Below are positions 8,532-16,348 of a DNA stretch of 47,479 nt, in pieces (within the stretch, counting starts at the first letter, position 1; each line of letters starts with the position of its first letter). The notes beneath the pieces are model-generated. The model was not told where the DNA came from. It did not search any database and saw only the letters and a program-made list of their open reading frames with translations. This DNA comes from Bacillus sp. 2205SS5-2 (GTDB lineage: Bacteria > Bacillota > Bacilli > Bacillales > Bacillaceae_K), in NCBI RefSeq assembly GCF_037024155.1, contig NZ_JAYKTS010000030.1:1-47479 (forward strand), written 5' to 3'. The position numbers and the translations under genes were made by a program.

Positions 8532-9299
8532 TTGAAAAACAACGGACAAGCTTCTGACTTTCTTTACGTACATACAAAATCTGCAGAAAAATACGCTGTT
8601 ACTTCGGGTATTAATTTTTCTGAGTTCGCAGCCACAATTCCCACAGACCTTCAACATATTTTGCTACTTCAACACCAAGTAGAGTTTCCCTCCTTTCATT
8701 TTTCTACCCATTTTGACTATTTGATGAAGGAGGACTTTCCGCTTTTATTTCAAGAGTCAGATAAAAGAATGGATTTTTCATGGATTGATTTTGAAGATTT
8801 AGTTGGTCTAGACGAGCTTTCAGGTGAGGAAGTTGCTGAGTTATTATATTTATCTCATATGAAGAAACCTCTTCATGGTCCATTTTTTAACCGTCTTAAC
8901 AACCACTATATGTATCTTTCTTATCATGAGGGATTAATCACGCAAACCTACTATCGTGACTTTAATGATTTTTACTCGATGCTTTCAGGAGTAGTGGTAA
9001 ATAAATTGTTTGCTCAAAAAAGTGAAAAGAAACTTTTTTCTAAAAAATCAGTAGAAGTGGCGCCTATCCCTATCGACCTTCTAAAGCTAATTGAAGAACG
9101 GCTAAATGAAGGGGTCGTGTTCTCTATTCTAAACTCAACGGTTAGTAGAGGTAAGGTTCAGATTCCTTTCTGGACAATCGGAGATTACCAGGATATGAAC
9201 GAAATGCGAGACGAATACGTGAAGCTAGCTAAACAAGACCCGTCGGGAATGCTTTTATATGATCGTCGTGAAAAGGAATGGCATCTGTTTTTAACTTAA
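8532..9299 (+). CDS. Hypothetical protein, 255 residues, function not recognised
   Basis: I do not recognise this protein. It is soluble, acidic and rich in Phe, Leu and Tyr, with no signal peptide or membrane segment. Visible features: an acidic stretch DFEDLVGLDELSGEEVAELL near residue 85, an aromatic middle LNNHYMYLSYHEG, a Lys/Ser-rich linker EKKLFSKKSVEV and a C-terminus ending YDRREKEWHLFLT. The start is TTG 8532 because GGAGG lies eight bases upstream; the ATG at 8517 overlaps that ribosome site. It is divergent from mgtE and stands alone; MITE copy C lies 30 bp downstream. Codon use is like its neighbours, so it is probably a real native gene. Confidence 0.75.
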   Translation: MKNNGQASDFLYVHTKSAEKYAVTSGINFSEFAATIPTDLQHILLLQHQVEFPSFHFSTHFDYLMKEDFPLLFQESDKRMDFSWIDFEDLVGLDELSGEEVAELLYLSHMKKPLHGPFFNRLNNHYMYLSYHEGLITQTYYRDFNDFYSMLSGVVVNKLFAQKSEKKLFSKKSVEVAPIPIDLLKLIEERLNEGVVFSILNSTVSRGKVQIPFWTIGDYQDMNEMRDEYVKLAKQDPSGMLLYDRREKEWHLFLT

Positions 9300-9329
9300 C
9301 GAGTTTTATTTAATGCTGTCAAACAGAAA

Positions 9330-9490
9330 GGCTGTTTTCGCAAAGTTTGTGGCTATCCGTATCAGTTTATCATCTATGATTGAGCTTTGTTTCGGGCATC
9401 ATATCGTCTATTTTTGATAGAAATCAACAGTGAAATGGAGCATTGAATCAAAAAACAGATTAAATAACCACAATGTGTACGAAATGAGAC
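9330..9490 (+). mobile_element. 161-bp MITE, copy C, with 8-bp target duplication
   Basis: Begins GGCTGTTTTCGCAAAG, ends GTACGAAATGAGAC, exactly 161 bp. Perfect direct repeats AACAGAAA flank it (9322-9329 and 9491-9498). Together with copy A it fixes the element boundaries and the duplication length. Confidence 0.85.
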
Positions 9491-9494
9491 AACA

Positions 9495-9532
9495 GAAAAA
9501 ACAGGTAGTAAGCTTTTTGGAGTTTCCTACCT
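9495..9532 (-). terminator. Possible terminator of the DUF3231 gene
   Basis: Minus strand AGGTAG-loop-CTACCT followed by GTTTTTTCTG. The 6-bp stem with a long loop is weak, but the T-run is good and the position fits a minus-strand transcript from the DUF3231 gene. Confidence 0.45.
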
Positions 9533-9636
9533 ATTGTATGAAGATGAAACAGGCGTTTAGAAAAGGGCACCGTTCCTACTTGAAAATCGACTATCTGTGC
9601 GAAAACCGCCTTAATCATACAGCTTCTCATCAGAAT

Positions 9637-9660
9637 GGCCCCTCTTGTGAAGGAGGGGCC
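9637..9660. terminator. Strong GC hairpin between convergent genes
   Basis: GGCCCCTC-8-base loop-GAGGGGCC, a perfect 8-bp GC-rich stem between two converging genes. It lacks a clear U-tract in either direction, so it may slow or stabilise transcripts rather than act as a classic terminator. Confidence 0.5.
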
Positions 9661-9683
9661 TTACTAGTATTATCACTTAACGT

Positions 9684-10697
9684 TTAGTGCTTGGATTTAA
9701 TCAAATTCTGACGATTCGGTGCTGTTGGCGGTTTTTCTAACCATTCATGCTCAATCATAAGTTCAAGCCCTTTTTTGGCAAAAGTAGAGATGGCTTTTAA
9801 CAGGTGAAAATAGGTAGCTTGAACATCGGTACGCATGGTTGCCGATATAGAAGCGCCCATCATGGCAACTCCAAATCCACTAAGACCGCTGACGATTTGA
9901 AGCATTAATTTATCGGAAAAAGGAGCGATTGTGGAATCAGACACATTTGCGTCCCATGTCTTGGGAGATGGAATTTCCGATTGACTTAGAATGTCAGAAC
10001 AGTGTTGGATGATTTTCTTTGATAGCTCTTTTCCTTTTATGAAATGCTTTTTGACATCTTCATTTTGTGCGACTTGACTAAAGGCGGTCATAATCATGAG
10101 ACCTAGTGTATTCGTTTGAGAATGCATGAATAAGTGAGAGATTTCGATTGTGTTTAATGGACGCAGCTCATGAAGGATTCCGCCCCCTCCTAAGTAATCA
10201 TTTGTAGAGATAAATTCAACCGATTGTTGCGTAGTGACATAAGGTGGACGAATATAAAGCCCTTTTTCTAGAAGGAGATTCGCTGTCTCGTTGAAGATGG
10301 TAAGAAAATGTTGTACCCCCTCTGTAAACAAATCACGCACATCACGCCGACTCATAAGTACTAATAAGGTATTAGAATTCGCGGAACCAAGCCTAGATGA
10401 ATAGAGTAGATGCTCTAAAATATAACTATCGGAAAAGAGAGGAGGTGCTAGTACATTTATGTCCTCTTTCCCGAAACCTTTTGGGGTAGGAAGCTGTTCA
10501 TTCAGTAAAATTTGCTGGATTTTTTGAGGTAAGTTATTCTTTTTAAACGATAAATCCTTCTTGAGTAAGTCCTGTGTTTGCTGGCATTCACAGGTAGCTA
10601 TAAAATATTCCAACATACAAGTAGACATAGAAGCCTCAATATAGGTGGTCCACAAGGCACCAATTTCTGAGGAGGTAAGTTTTGCTGTTGTCTCCAT
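9684..10697 (-). CDS. DUF3231 family protein
   Basis: A 337-residue soluble protein of the DUF3231 family, common in Bacillaceae and of unknown function; members have two related alpha-helical halves. The duplication is visible: LTSSEIGALWTTYIEASMS at the N-terminus has a counterpart LNTIEISHLFMHSQTNTLG in the second half, and LPTPKGFGKEDINV is echoed by IPSPKTWDANVSDSTI. ATG 10697 is chosen with GGAGGAAATC just upstream; a TTG 12 bases earlier overlaps that ribosome site. It is monocistronic and convergent with the unrecognised gene at 8532. No catalytic motif is evident. Confidence 0.85.
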   Translation of the reverse strand: METTAKLTSSEIGALWTTYIEASMSTCMLEYFIATCECQQTQDLLKKDLSFKKNNLPQKIQQILLNEQLPTPKGFGKEDINVLAPPLFSDSYILEHLLYSSRLGSANSNTLLVLMSRRDVRDLFTEGVQHFLTIFNETANLLLEKGLYIRPPYVTTQQSVEFISTNDYLGGGGILHELRPLNTIEISHLFMHSQTNTLGLMIMTAFSQVAQNEDVKKHFIKGKELSKKIIQHCSDILSQSEIPSPKTWDANVSDSTIAPFSDKLMLQIVSGLSGFGVAMMGASISATMRTDVQATYFHLLKAISTFAKKGLELMIEHEWLEKPPTAPNRQNLIKSKH

Positions 10698-10784
10698 GAT
10701 TTCCTCCAATTGTAAAATTATTTATTTATTCTTTAGGGTAAGCTATTTACCAAACTTTTATGTACATGAAAACTCTTTAGCTAT

Positions 10785-10945
10785 GGCTGTTTTCGCAAAG
10801 AATGTGGCTTTTCGTATCAGTTAACCATCTGTGATATAGCTTTGTTTCGGGCATCATTTCGTCTGTTTTTGATAGAAATCAACAATAAAATGGAGGATTT
10901 AGTCAAAAGTCAGATGAAATAGCCACAATGGATACGAAAAGAGCC
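10785..10945 (+). mobile_element. 161-bp MITE, copy D
   Basis: GGCTGTTTTCGCAAAG at the left, GATACGAAAAGAGCC at the right, exactly 161 bp and close to copies A and C. The right end abuts copy E directly, and no matching target repeat is seen on that side. Confidence 0.8.
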
Positions 10946-11100
10946 TTTCGCAAAGAATGTGACTTTTCGAACCAGTCTATAAACGGTGATATAGCTTTGT
11001 ATCGGGTCATCTTTTCGTCTGTCTTTGTTGGAAATCAACAGTGAAAGAAGAGTTCAATTAAAAATGAGTTGGAATAGCTCAGTCCGCAAATGAACTTAAC
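10946..11100 (+). mobile_element. MITE copy E, fused head-to-tail to copy D
   Basis: Starts TTTCGCAAAG directly after the last base of copy D, lacking the first six bases of the consensus, and runs in the same direction to about 11100. The right end has decayed (AATAGCTCAG in place of AATAGCCACAATG). It ends about 20 bp before the candidate operator of the transporter operon. Confidence 0.65.
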
Positions 11101-11121
11101 CTATAGGGAAGATCAAAAAAA

Positions 11122-11137
11122 TGTAAGCTAGCCTACT
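11122..11137. promoter_or_regulatory. Candidate operator of the transporter operon
   Basis: TGTAAG-CTAG-CCTACT, an imperfect 16-bp palindrome 60 bp before the operon. Its left half and spacing match the perfect palindrome TGTAAG-CTGT-CTTACA beside the Crp/Fnr-type regulator gene (18475-18490). The proposed link is inferred. Confidence 0.4.
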
Positions 11138-11196
11138 GAAGCTTGCAAGAGGGTTTAGTAAAGTAAGACTATGGAGATAAGAGAGGAAGATGCAAG

Positions 11197-12429
11197 GTGA
11201 AAAAAAGTGGGTTGATTATACTGGTGGCTATCTTGTTACTTGCTGCGTGCTCTTCTAAGGAAAGCGAACAAAATTCTGTTGTCGACCAAAGCTGGGAAGA
11301 AATTGTTCAAGCGGGAGAGGGAACAAAAGTGAGAATGTTTATGTGGGGCGGAGATGATGGCATTAATTCCTATATGGACGACTGGGTAGCTCCTCGACTG
11401 AGAGAACTGTATAGTATTGATTTTGAACGTGTCCCCGTGGATACGGGTGAAATTCTGCAAAAGCTTCGTACAGAGAAAGAAGCTGGAAAGAATGAAGGAA
11501 CAATTGATATTATCTGGCTCAATGGAGAGAATTTTAAAAATGCGAAAAAGAGTGAATTATTGTCAAAACCATTTGTTCAAAAACTCCCAAATTTCAATGA
11601 TTTTTATGACAGTGATAATGTTTCATTTCAATATGATTTTGGAACCGAAACCAACGACTTAGAAGCCCCGTGGGGGAAGGTACAATATGTGTTTTTCTAT
11701 GACGAAGAAAAAATTCAAACTCCACCGGCAACATTCACCGAGCTCGTGGCTTGGATAAAAGACAATCCTGGGAAATTCACTTATCCAGAGGCCAGTGATT
11801 TTTCTGGTAATGCCTTTTTACGACATGTTCTCTACGCATCAGCTGGAGGGTATGAAGAGTTACTCGAAAATGGATTTTCAGAAGAGCTAGCGGCTGAAAA
11901 AAGCGAAGAGATGTGGGATACACTCCGCGAGATCAAACCATTTTTATGGAGAGAAGGTCAAACGTATCCTAATTCTTTAACAGAGCTTGATCGTTTGTTT
12001 AGTCAAGAAGAAGTGTGGATGACAATGGGCTACAATGAAGCAAGAGCAGAGCATATGATAAAAGATCGAATTTTCCCTGAAACGACTAAATCTTTTGTGT
12101 TAGAGGATGTTGGTTCGATCGGCAATACTCATTTCCTTGCGATTCCCTTTAATAGTGGAAATCAAGCAGGGGCGATGGTGGCTATCGATTTTCTTCTTTC
12201 TCCAGAAGCTCAGTTAATGAAGCTAGGAGGCGAGTATTGGGGAGAAAGCACCCCGATATCGCTTGAAAAACTATCATCCCAAGATAAAAACGAGTTTGAC
12301 GCCATAAATCGAGGGAATTCTGTACTAAGCAAAGAGGTGTTAGACCAAAGTCTTGTGCCGGAAATAGATGCAGCTTATGTGGAGTGGGTAAAGGAGAAGT
12401 GGTTAGATGAAGTGGTGGAAAGGCAGTAG
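11197..12429 (+). CDS. ABC transporter substrate-binding lipoprotein, YnjB type
   Basis: A 410-residue extracellular solute-binding protein. The N-terminus MKKSGLIILVAILLLAAC has a lipobox (LLAAC), so the mature protein should be lipid-anchored to the outer face of the membrane. After it comes MWGGDDGINSYMDDWVAPRL, typical of the YnjB branch of the extracellular solute-binding superfamily, and a C-terminal FLLSPEAQL. The GTG start at 11197 follows GAGAGGAAG. It overlaps the first permease gene by 23 bases, the start of a tightly coupled operon through 17773. In E. coli the homologous ynjB-ynjC-ynjD genes are uncharacterised; the substrate is unknown. Confidence 0.88.
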   Translation: MKKSGLIILVAILLLAACSSKESEQNSVVDQSWEEIVQAGEGTKVRMFMWGGDDGINSYMDDWVAPRLRELYSIDFERVPVDTGEILQKLRTEKEAGKNEGTIDIIWLNGENFKNAKKSELLSKPFVQKLPNFNDFYDSDNVSFQYDFGTETNDLEAPWGKVQYVFFYDEEKIQTPPATFTELVAWIKDNPGKFTYPEASDFSGNAFLRHVLYASAGGYEELLENGFSEELAAEKSEEMWDTLREIKPFLWREGQTYPNSLTELDRLFSQEEVWMTMGYNEARAEHMIKDRIFPETTKSFVLEDVGSIGNTHFLAIPFNSGNQAGAMVAIDFLLSPEAQLMKLGGEYWGESTPISLEKLSSQDKNEFDAINRGNSVLSKEVLDQSLVPEIDAAYVEWVKEKWLDEVVERQ

Positions 12430-13273
12430 AGCACTTCTACTTCCAGCTTTTATATTTTTACTGCTGATTGCCGGTTATGGCTTTTGGCAGGCATTTTATC
12501 GAAGCATTGGTGGGCAGGATGGGATCACCTTCGAATATTACAAATACATCCTGTACAGCCCAGAGTGGGTTTCTTCCTTAATTTATAGCCTGTCGATTAC
12601 GTTCATATCTACATGCCTATCGTTAATAATTGGTCTTGTGATGACAAAGAGTTTTGCTCCCTATCTATTTCAAACATGGGGGAAGTTGTTAGTATGGCTA
12701 CCGATGCTGTTTCCTCACTTCGTTGGTGGTTATCTGGTTTTTTTCTTTTTTAGTCAAAGCGGCTTACTTTCACATGTAGCGTATGTAGTAGGAATCATTG
12801 AAGAAAGAAGTCAATTTCCAGTGCTAGTTCAGGATCAATGGGGGATAGGCGTAATCTTGACTTATGTGTGGAAGGAAGTTCCGTTTGTCATATTAATGCT
12901 TCTTCCTGTCTATAGCACGTTGAATCCTCAATTTCGAGAAGAAGTGCAATTGTTAGGAGGAGGAAAGTTTCATATATTCCGAACCGCTGAATGGCCATGG
13001 GTACTACCTGTTTTATTAGAAGTAGGTCTTATCTTATTTTCTTTTATATTAACGGCGTTTGAGGTTCCGTTCCTTTTAGGTGTTACGTATCCCAAAATGG
13101 TTTCTGTACTCGCCTATGATTGGTTTTATAGTGGTGAATGGAGTGATCGTCCTCTTGCCTTTGCTTCACTTACGTTATTAGCCGTTTGTGTTGGAGCGGT
13201 AGCCTTTATCCTCTTTACCATTATTCAGCGAAAGCGTTGGTTAGTAGCACACGGAAAGAGAAGAGGGGTTTAA
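12407..13273 (+). CDS. ABC transporter permease, first subunit
   Basis: A 288-residue inner-membrane permease of the binding-protein-dependent importer type, with about six hydrophobic segments. The conserved EAA-type cytoplasmic loop is readable around residue 180: REEVQLLGGGKFHIFRTAEWPWVLP. It overlaps the binding-protein gene by 23 bases and its stop is one base from the next start, so translation is probably coupled. In E. coli the related YnjC is a single long fusion of two such halves; here the halves are separate genes. Confidence 0.88.
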   Translation: MKWWKGSRALLLPAFIFLLLIAGYGFWQAFYRSIGGQDGITFEYYKYILYSPEWVSSLIYSLSITFISTCLSLIIGLVMTKSFAPYLFQTWGKLLVWLPMLFPHFVGGYLVFFFFSQSGLLSHVAYVVGIIEERSQFPVLVQDQWGIGVILTYVWKEVPFVILMLLPVYSTLNPQFREEVQLLGGGKFHIFRTAEWPWVLPVLLEVGLILFSFILTAFEVPFLLGVTYPKMVSVLAYDWFYSGEWSDRPLAFASLTLLAVCVGAVAFILFTIIQRKRWLVAHGKRRGV

Positions 13274-13274
13274 T

Positions 13275-14069
13275 ATGAGAAAAACGTTATTTATCAGTCT
13301 TATTATCCTCTTTTTTTTGACACCGATTTTCTTTCTTATCTTAAAGAGCGTAACAACGGTGTTCAAATGGGGAAGAGGTATTCCCCTTGATCTAAGTATA
13401 AGAGGATGGAATGTGTTGATAAAGGATGAAAGTATTTTTAGTGCCATGATTATTTCCTTGAGTATCGCCATATTAGTGGCGATTTTGAATCTTGTCATTG
13501 GAATTTCTGCTGGAAAAGCACTTGCATTTACATCATTTAGAGGGAAGAATATCGTCGAAACATTGCTATTGATGCCTCTGTTCCTTCCAACGTTAGCGGC
13601 GGCGATTGGCTTGCATATATCTATCATTCGGTTAGGATTAGCGGATAGTTGGGTTGGGGTGAGTCTTGTGCATTTGATTCCGACAGTCCCTTATTCAATA
13701 AAGATCTTCACTTCTGCATACGAAAGACTAGAAGAGAAGATGCTAGATGAAGCCTATCTATTAGGTGGAAACATATGGCATTTATTTCGAACGATTGAAT
13801 TGCCTAATTTAATGCCTAGTGTTCGGAGTGCTGTTTTTTTAACATTTGTTATAAGTTTAAGTCAATATGTTTTAACGGCGATAATCGGTGGTGGAAATGT
13901 CATTACCTTAGCTATGATTTACTATCCCTATACCCAAAGTGCCAATGATACCCTTATGGCAGCTTTTTCATTGCTATTCGCCGTACTACCTTTAGTCGGA
14001 ATTTTCCTATTTGAAGTTCTGTTACGGACATTCTTTGTTATTCCAATTCGTATAAGGAGAATCGTGTAA
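13275..14069 (+). CDS. ABC transporter permease, second subunit
   Basis: A 264-residue polytopic permease with an EAA loop around residue 160: EKMLDEAYLLGGNIWHLF. It should pair with the preceding permease to form the channel. The start follows the previous stop by one base and its own stop overlaps the next start as TAATG. About six transmembrane segments are visible, the first (FISLIILFFLTPIFFLIL) directly after the start. Confidence 0.88.
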   Translation: MRKTLFISLIILFFLTPIFFLILKSVTTVFKWGRGIPLDLSIRGWNVLIKDESIFSAMIISLSIAILVAILNLVIGISAGKALAFTSFRGKNIVETLLLMPLFLPTLAAAIGLHISIIRLGLADSWVGVSLVHLIPTVPYSIKIFTSAYERLEEKMLDEAYLLGGNIWHLFRTIELPNLMPSVRSAVFLTFVISLSQYVLTAIIGGGNVITLAMIYYPYTQSANDTLMAAFSLLFAVLPLVGIFLFEVLLRTFFVIPIRIRRIV

Positions 14070-15061
14070 TGTCCTCATATATTCAACTAGATAATGTTAC
14101 AAAAGAGTATCATCAGCAAAAAATCATTCAAGGTTTATCCCTTTCTTTACAGAAGGGAGAAATCCTGTCCCTCATTGGTCCATCGGGAACGGGGAAAAGT
14201 ACGCTTTTGAGGTGTATATCCGGTCTGGACTCGTTCAGTGACGGATCGATAGTACTAGACGGAAAACAAATCAACAAACAGAAACCACAAAAACGAGAGA
14301 TTGGGATGGTTTTTCAGCAATCCTTGTTATTTCCACATCTGACGGTTTTAGAAAATGCGATGTATGGTCTGCGTCTAAAAGTAGGGAAGAGAAATGCAAA
14401 ACAACAGGCCCTGATTTATTTAAAGAAGATTGGCTTGGCCGATTTCAGCGGCTATTATCCCAACGAACTATCCGGCGGTCAGCAGCAGCGAGTTGCGCTT
14501 GCTCGAACATTGCTCGTAAAACCAAAGCTATTGTTATTAGATGAACCTTTTTCTTCACTGGATCCTGAACTTCGTTATTCAATGAGGGATTGGGTTCATC
14601 AATTACTAAAGGATGAAAATGTGACAGCTATGTTTGTAACACATGATTTGGAGGAAGCGATGGTGATGGGGGATAGGGTTGGTGTTTTACACAACGGAAC
14701 GCTTCAACAAATTGGTGAACCCAGAGAGTTGTATGAACGACCAAATAATCCCTTTGTCGCGACATTTTTTAGTGAAAAATGGGTCATGAATGAAGACTCA
14801 TATGTGGATATGATGAATCTTCATTTAACGACAAGTCGTGAGCAAATCTTGGAGAATGATGTGTACCTTGGTGAAGTAGTTATTAAAGGCATTTCGATTC
14901 GACAAGGGCAAGAAATCATCCATATGGAGGGACTAGAAGGTTCAAATCCTAGATTGTCTCTCCCAAATACGTTGTCAGAAAAAGTTGAGACGTTTAAGAC
15001 GTTACACCTCTATACGAAGAAGCACTTTATCAATTATTTTAAAAATGAAAAGGAGGGGTAA
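14069..15061 (+). CDS. ABC transporter ATP-binding protein, YnjD type
   Basis: A 330-residue ATPase driving the importer. Walker A is GPSGTGKST (residues 38-46), the Q-loop is MVFQQS, the signature is LSGGQQQR, Walker B is LLLLDEP with SSLD, and the switch His is in VTHDLEEA. After about residue 230 there is a 100-residue C-terminal extension whose sequence is not obviously a TOBE domain but could serve the same regulatory role. The gene overlaps the second permease by one base and ends just before the ribosome site of the VTT-protein gene. Confidence 0.93.
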   Translation: MSSYIQLDNVTKEYHQQKIIQGLSLSLQKGEILSLIGPSGTGKSTLLRCISGLDSFSDGSIVLDGKQINKQKPQKREIGMVFQQSLLFPHLTVLENAMYGLRLKVGKRNAKQQALIYLKKIGLADFSGYYPNELSGGQQQRVALARTLLVKPKLLLLDEPFSSLDPELRYSMRDWVHQLLKDENVTAMFVTHDLEEAMVMGDRVGVLHNGTLQQIGEPRELYERPNNPFVATFFSEKWVMNEDSYVDMMNLHLTTSREQILENDVYLGEVVIKGISIRQGQEIIHMEGLEGSNPRLSLPNTLSEKVETFKTLHLYTKKHFINYFKNEKEG

Positions 15062-15062
15062 C

Positions 15063-15725
15063 GTGAAGAAAGGAACAATTTGGAAAGTGATCGCATTTGT
15101 TGTCGTGTTACTGCTGTTACTTTGGTTTAGTCGTTCTTATTTAAGCTTTACACCGCTAGAAATCCGTGATTGGATCTTGTCGTTCGGGTGGATTGCACCT
15201 GCCTTATTTGTTGCAGTATATTCTGTAAGACCAATTGTTTTGTTTCCTGCGTCTGTCTTAAGCTTGGCTGGCGGATTAGCATTCGGTACATTCTGGGGGT
15301 TTGTATATATCTTTTTAGGTGCACTAGGATCCGCTACGGTAGCTTACTATATTTCGGCTATTTTTCAAAATTCATTTATTAAAATTGAACAATCGGAACG
15401 TACGTTAACCATTCGAAAAAAAATGGAGGAAAGTGGATTTTTCATAGTTCTAATACTACGTTTTATTCCTTTTCTTAACTATGATTTGATTAGCTATCTA
15501 GCAGGACTTGCATCTGTAAAGTATCGATCCTTTATTTTTGCAACTGCGCTAGGGATTATCCCTGGAACACTTGCTTTTAGCTTTTTAGGATCAAGCATTG
15601 TATCGGGTAGTAAAACTATTATTGTCTTTGCAATTGGCGTATTTATGATTGTGTTACTTATTCCGATATTTGCTAGAAACAAGGTGAAGACTTTGTTAGG
15701 ATTATCGACAAATCGTCCCAAATAA
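15063..15725 (+). CDS. TVP38/TMEM64-family VTT-domain membrane protein
   Basis: A 220-residue DedA-superfamily membrane protein. The VTT core runs from about residue 45: VRPIVLFPASVLSLAGGLAFG, then LGALGSATVAYYIS, RFIPFLNYDLISYLAGL and LGIIPGTLAFSFLG. GTG 15063 is chosen because AAAAGGAGGGG precedes it; an upstream open stretch overlaps the ATPase gene and lacks a ribosome site. In E. coli YdjX and YdjZ, of the same family, are linked to the ynj transporter genes, so the pairing is conserved across distant phyla. A role in moving lipid or small molecules is possible but unproven. Confidence 0.88.
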   Translation: MKKGTIWKVIAFVVVLLLLLWFSRSYLSFTPLEIRDWILSFGWIAPALFVAVYSVRPIVLFPASVLSLAGGLAFGTFWGFVYIFLGALGSATVAYYISAIFQNSFIKIEQSERTLTIRKKMEESGFFIVLILRFIPFLNYDLISYLAGLASVKYRSFIFATALGIIPGTLAFSFLGSSIVSGSKTIIVFAIGVFMIVLLIPIFARNKVKTLLGLSTNRPK

Positions 15726-15746
15726 TACACGAGAGGGGGAAAAAAA

Positions 15747-16328
15747 TTGTTAGATACCCACGCTCGGAAATATGTACAACCAACTATTGATAAAACAGCG
15801 CGACTCAGCTTGCGACTCGGACTTTCAGCGAATAAGATGACGATCACCGCGTTCTTTATTGGCGTAAGTAGCGGTGTTTTCTACTATTTTGAACAGCCAA
15901 TATTAGCGGTCTTCGTGTTATGGTTTTCTGGATATCTAGATGCAGTAGATGGAACGATGGCTCGGTTAACGAAACCCTCTGCTTTTGGAACAGTGATGGA
16001 TATTACATTTGATCGACTGGTTGAAATTAGTGTCATATTAGGAATTGCCTTCTTCCATCCTGAGGTAATGTGGGCCCTACTGTTGTTAAGTGTGTCGATC
16101 ATTATATCAATGACGATTTTCTTAACTGTTGGAGCAATTTCGGAAAAACAAGGAATGAAATCCTTTTACTACCAAGCTGGATTAGCAGAACGAACGGAAG
16201 GGTTTATCTTATTCACGCTAATGATGCTCCTCCCGCAATGGCTTTTGTGGATTACCTTATTCTTTTTTGTGGTGGAAATATTCACAGCCTTTCAGCGGTT
16301 CTGGGAAGCTAAACGATTGTTATCATAA
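15747..16328 (+). CDS. CDP-alcohol phosphatidyltransferase family protein, YnjF type
   Basis: A 193-residue membrane enzyme of the family that transfers a phosphatidyl (or related phospho-) group from a CDP-linked donor to an alcohol. The catalytic motif reads DGTMARLTKPSAFG followed by TVMDITFD, i.e. DGx2ARx7Gx3Dx3D, one residue shorter than the classical x8 spacing. Five or six hydrophobic segments are visible. The TTG start follows GAGAGGGGG. Its E. coli counterpart YnjF lies at the end of the ydjXYZ-ynjABCDEF cluster. The alcohol acceptor is unknown; it may use the imported substrate or its product. Confidence 0.85.
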   Translation: MLDTHARKYVQPTIDKTARLSLRLGLSANKMTITAFFIGVSSGVFYYFEQPILAVFVLWFSGYLDAVDGTMARLTKPSAFGTVMDITFDRLVEISVILGIAFFHPEVMWALLLLSVSIIISMTIFLTVGAISEKQGMKSFYYQAGLAERTEGFILFTLMMLLPQWLLWITLFFFVVEIFTAFQRFWEAKRLLS

Positions 16329-16348
16329 AAGACGGGAAGTGATGAGTG

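Noticed and set aside
9430-9687. 85-codon open frame on the plus strand
   Set aside because: It begins inside MITE copy C and crosses its edge, the terminator hairpins and the end of the DUF3231 gene; no ribosome site.
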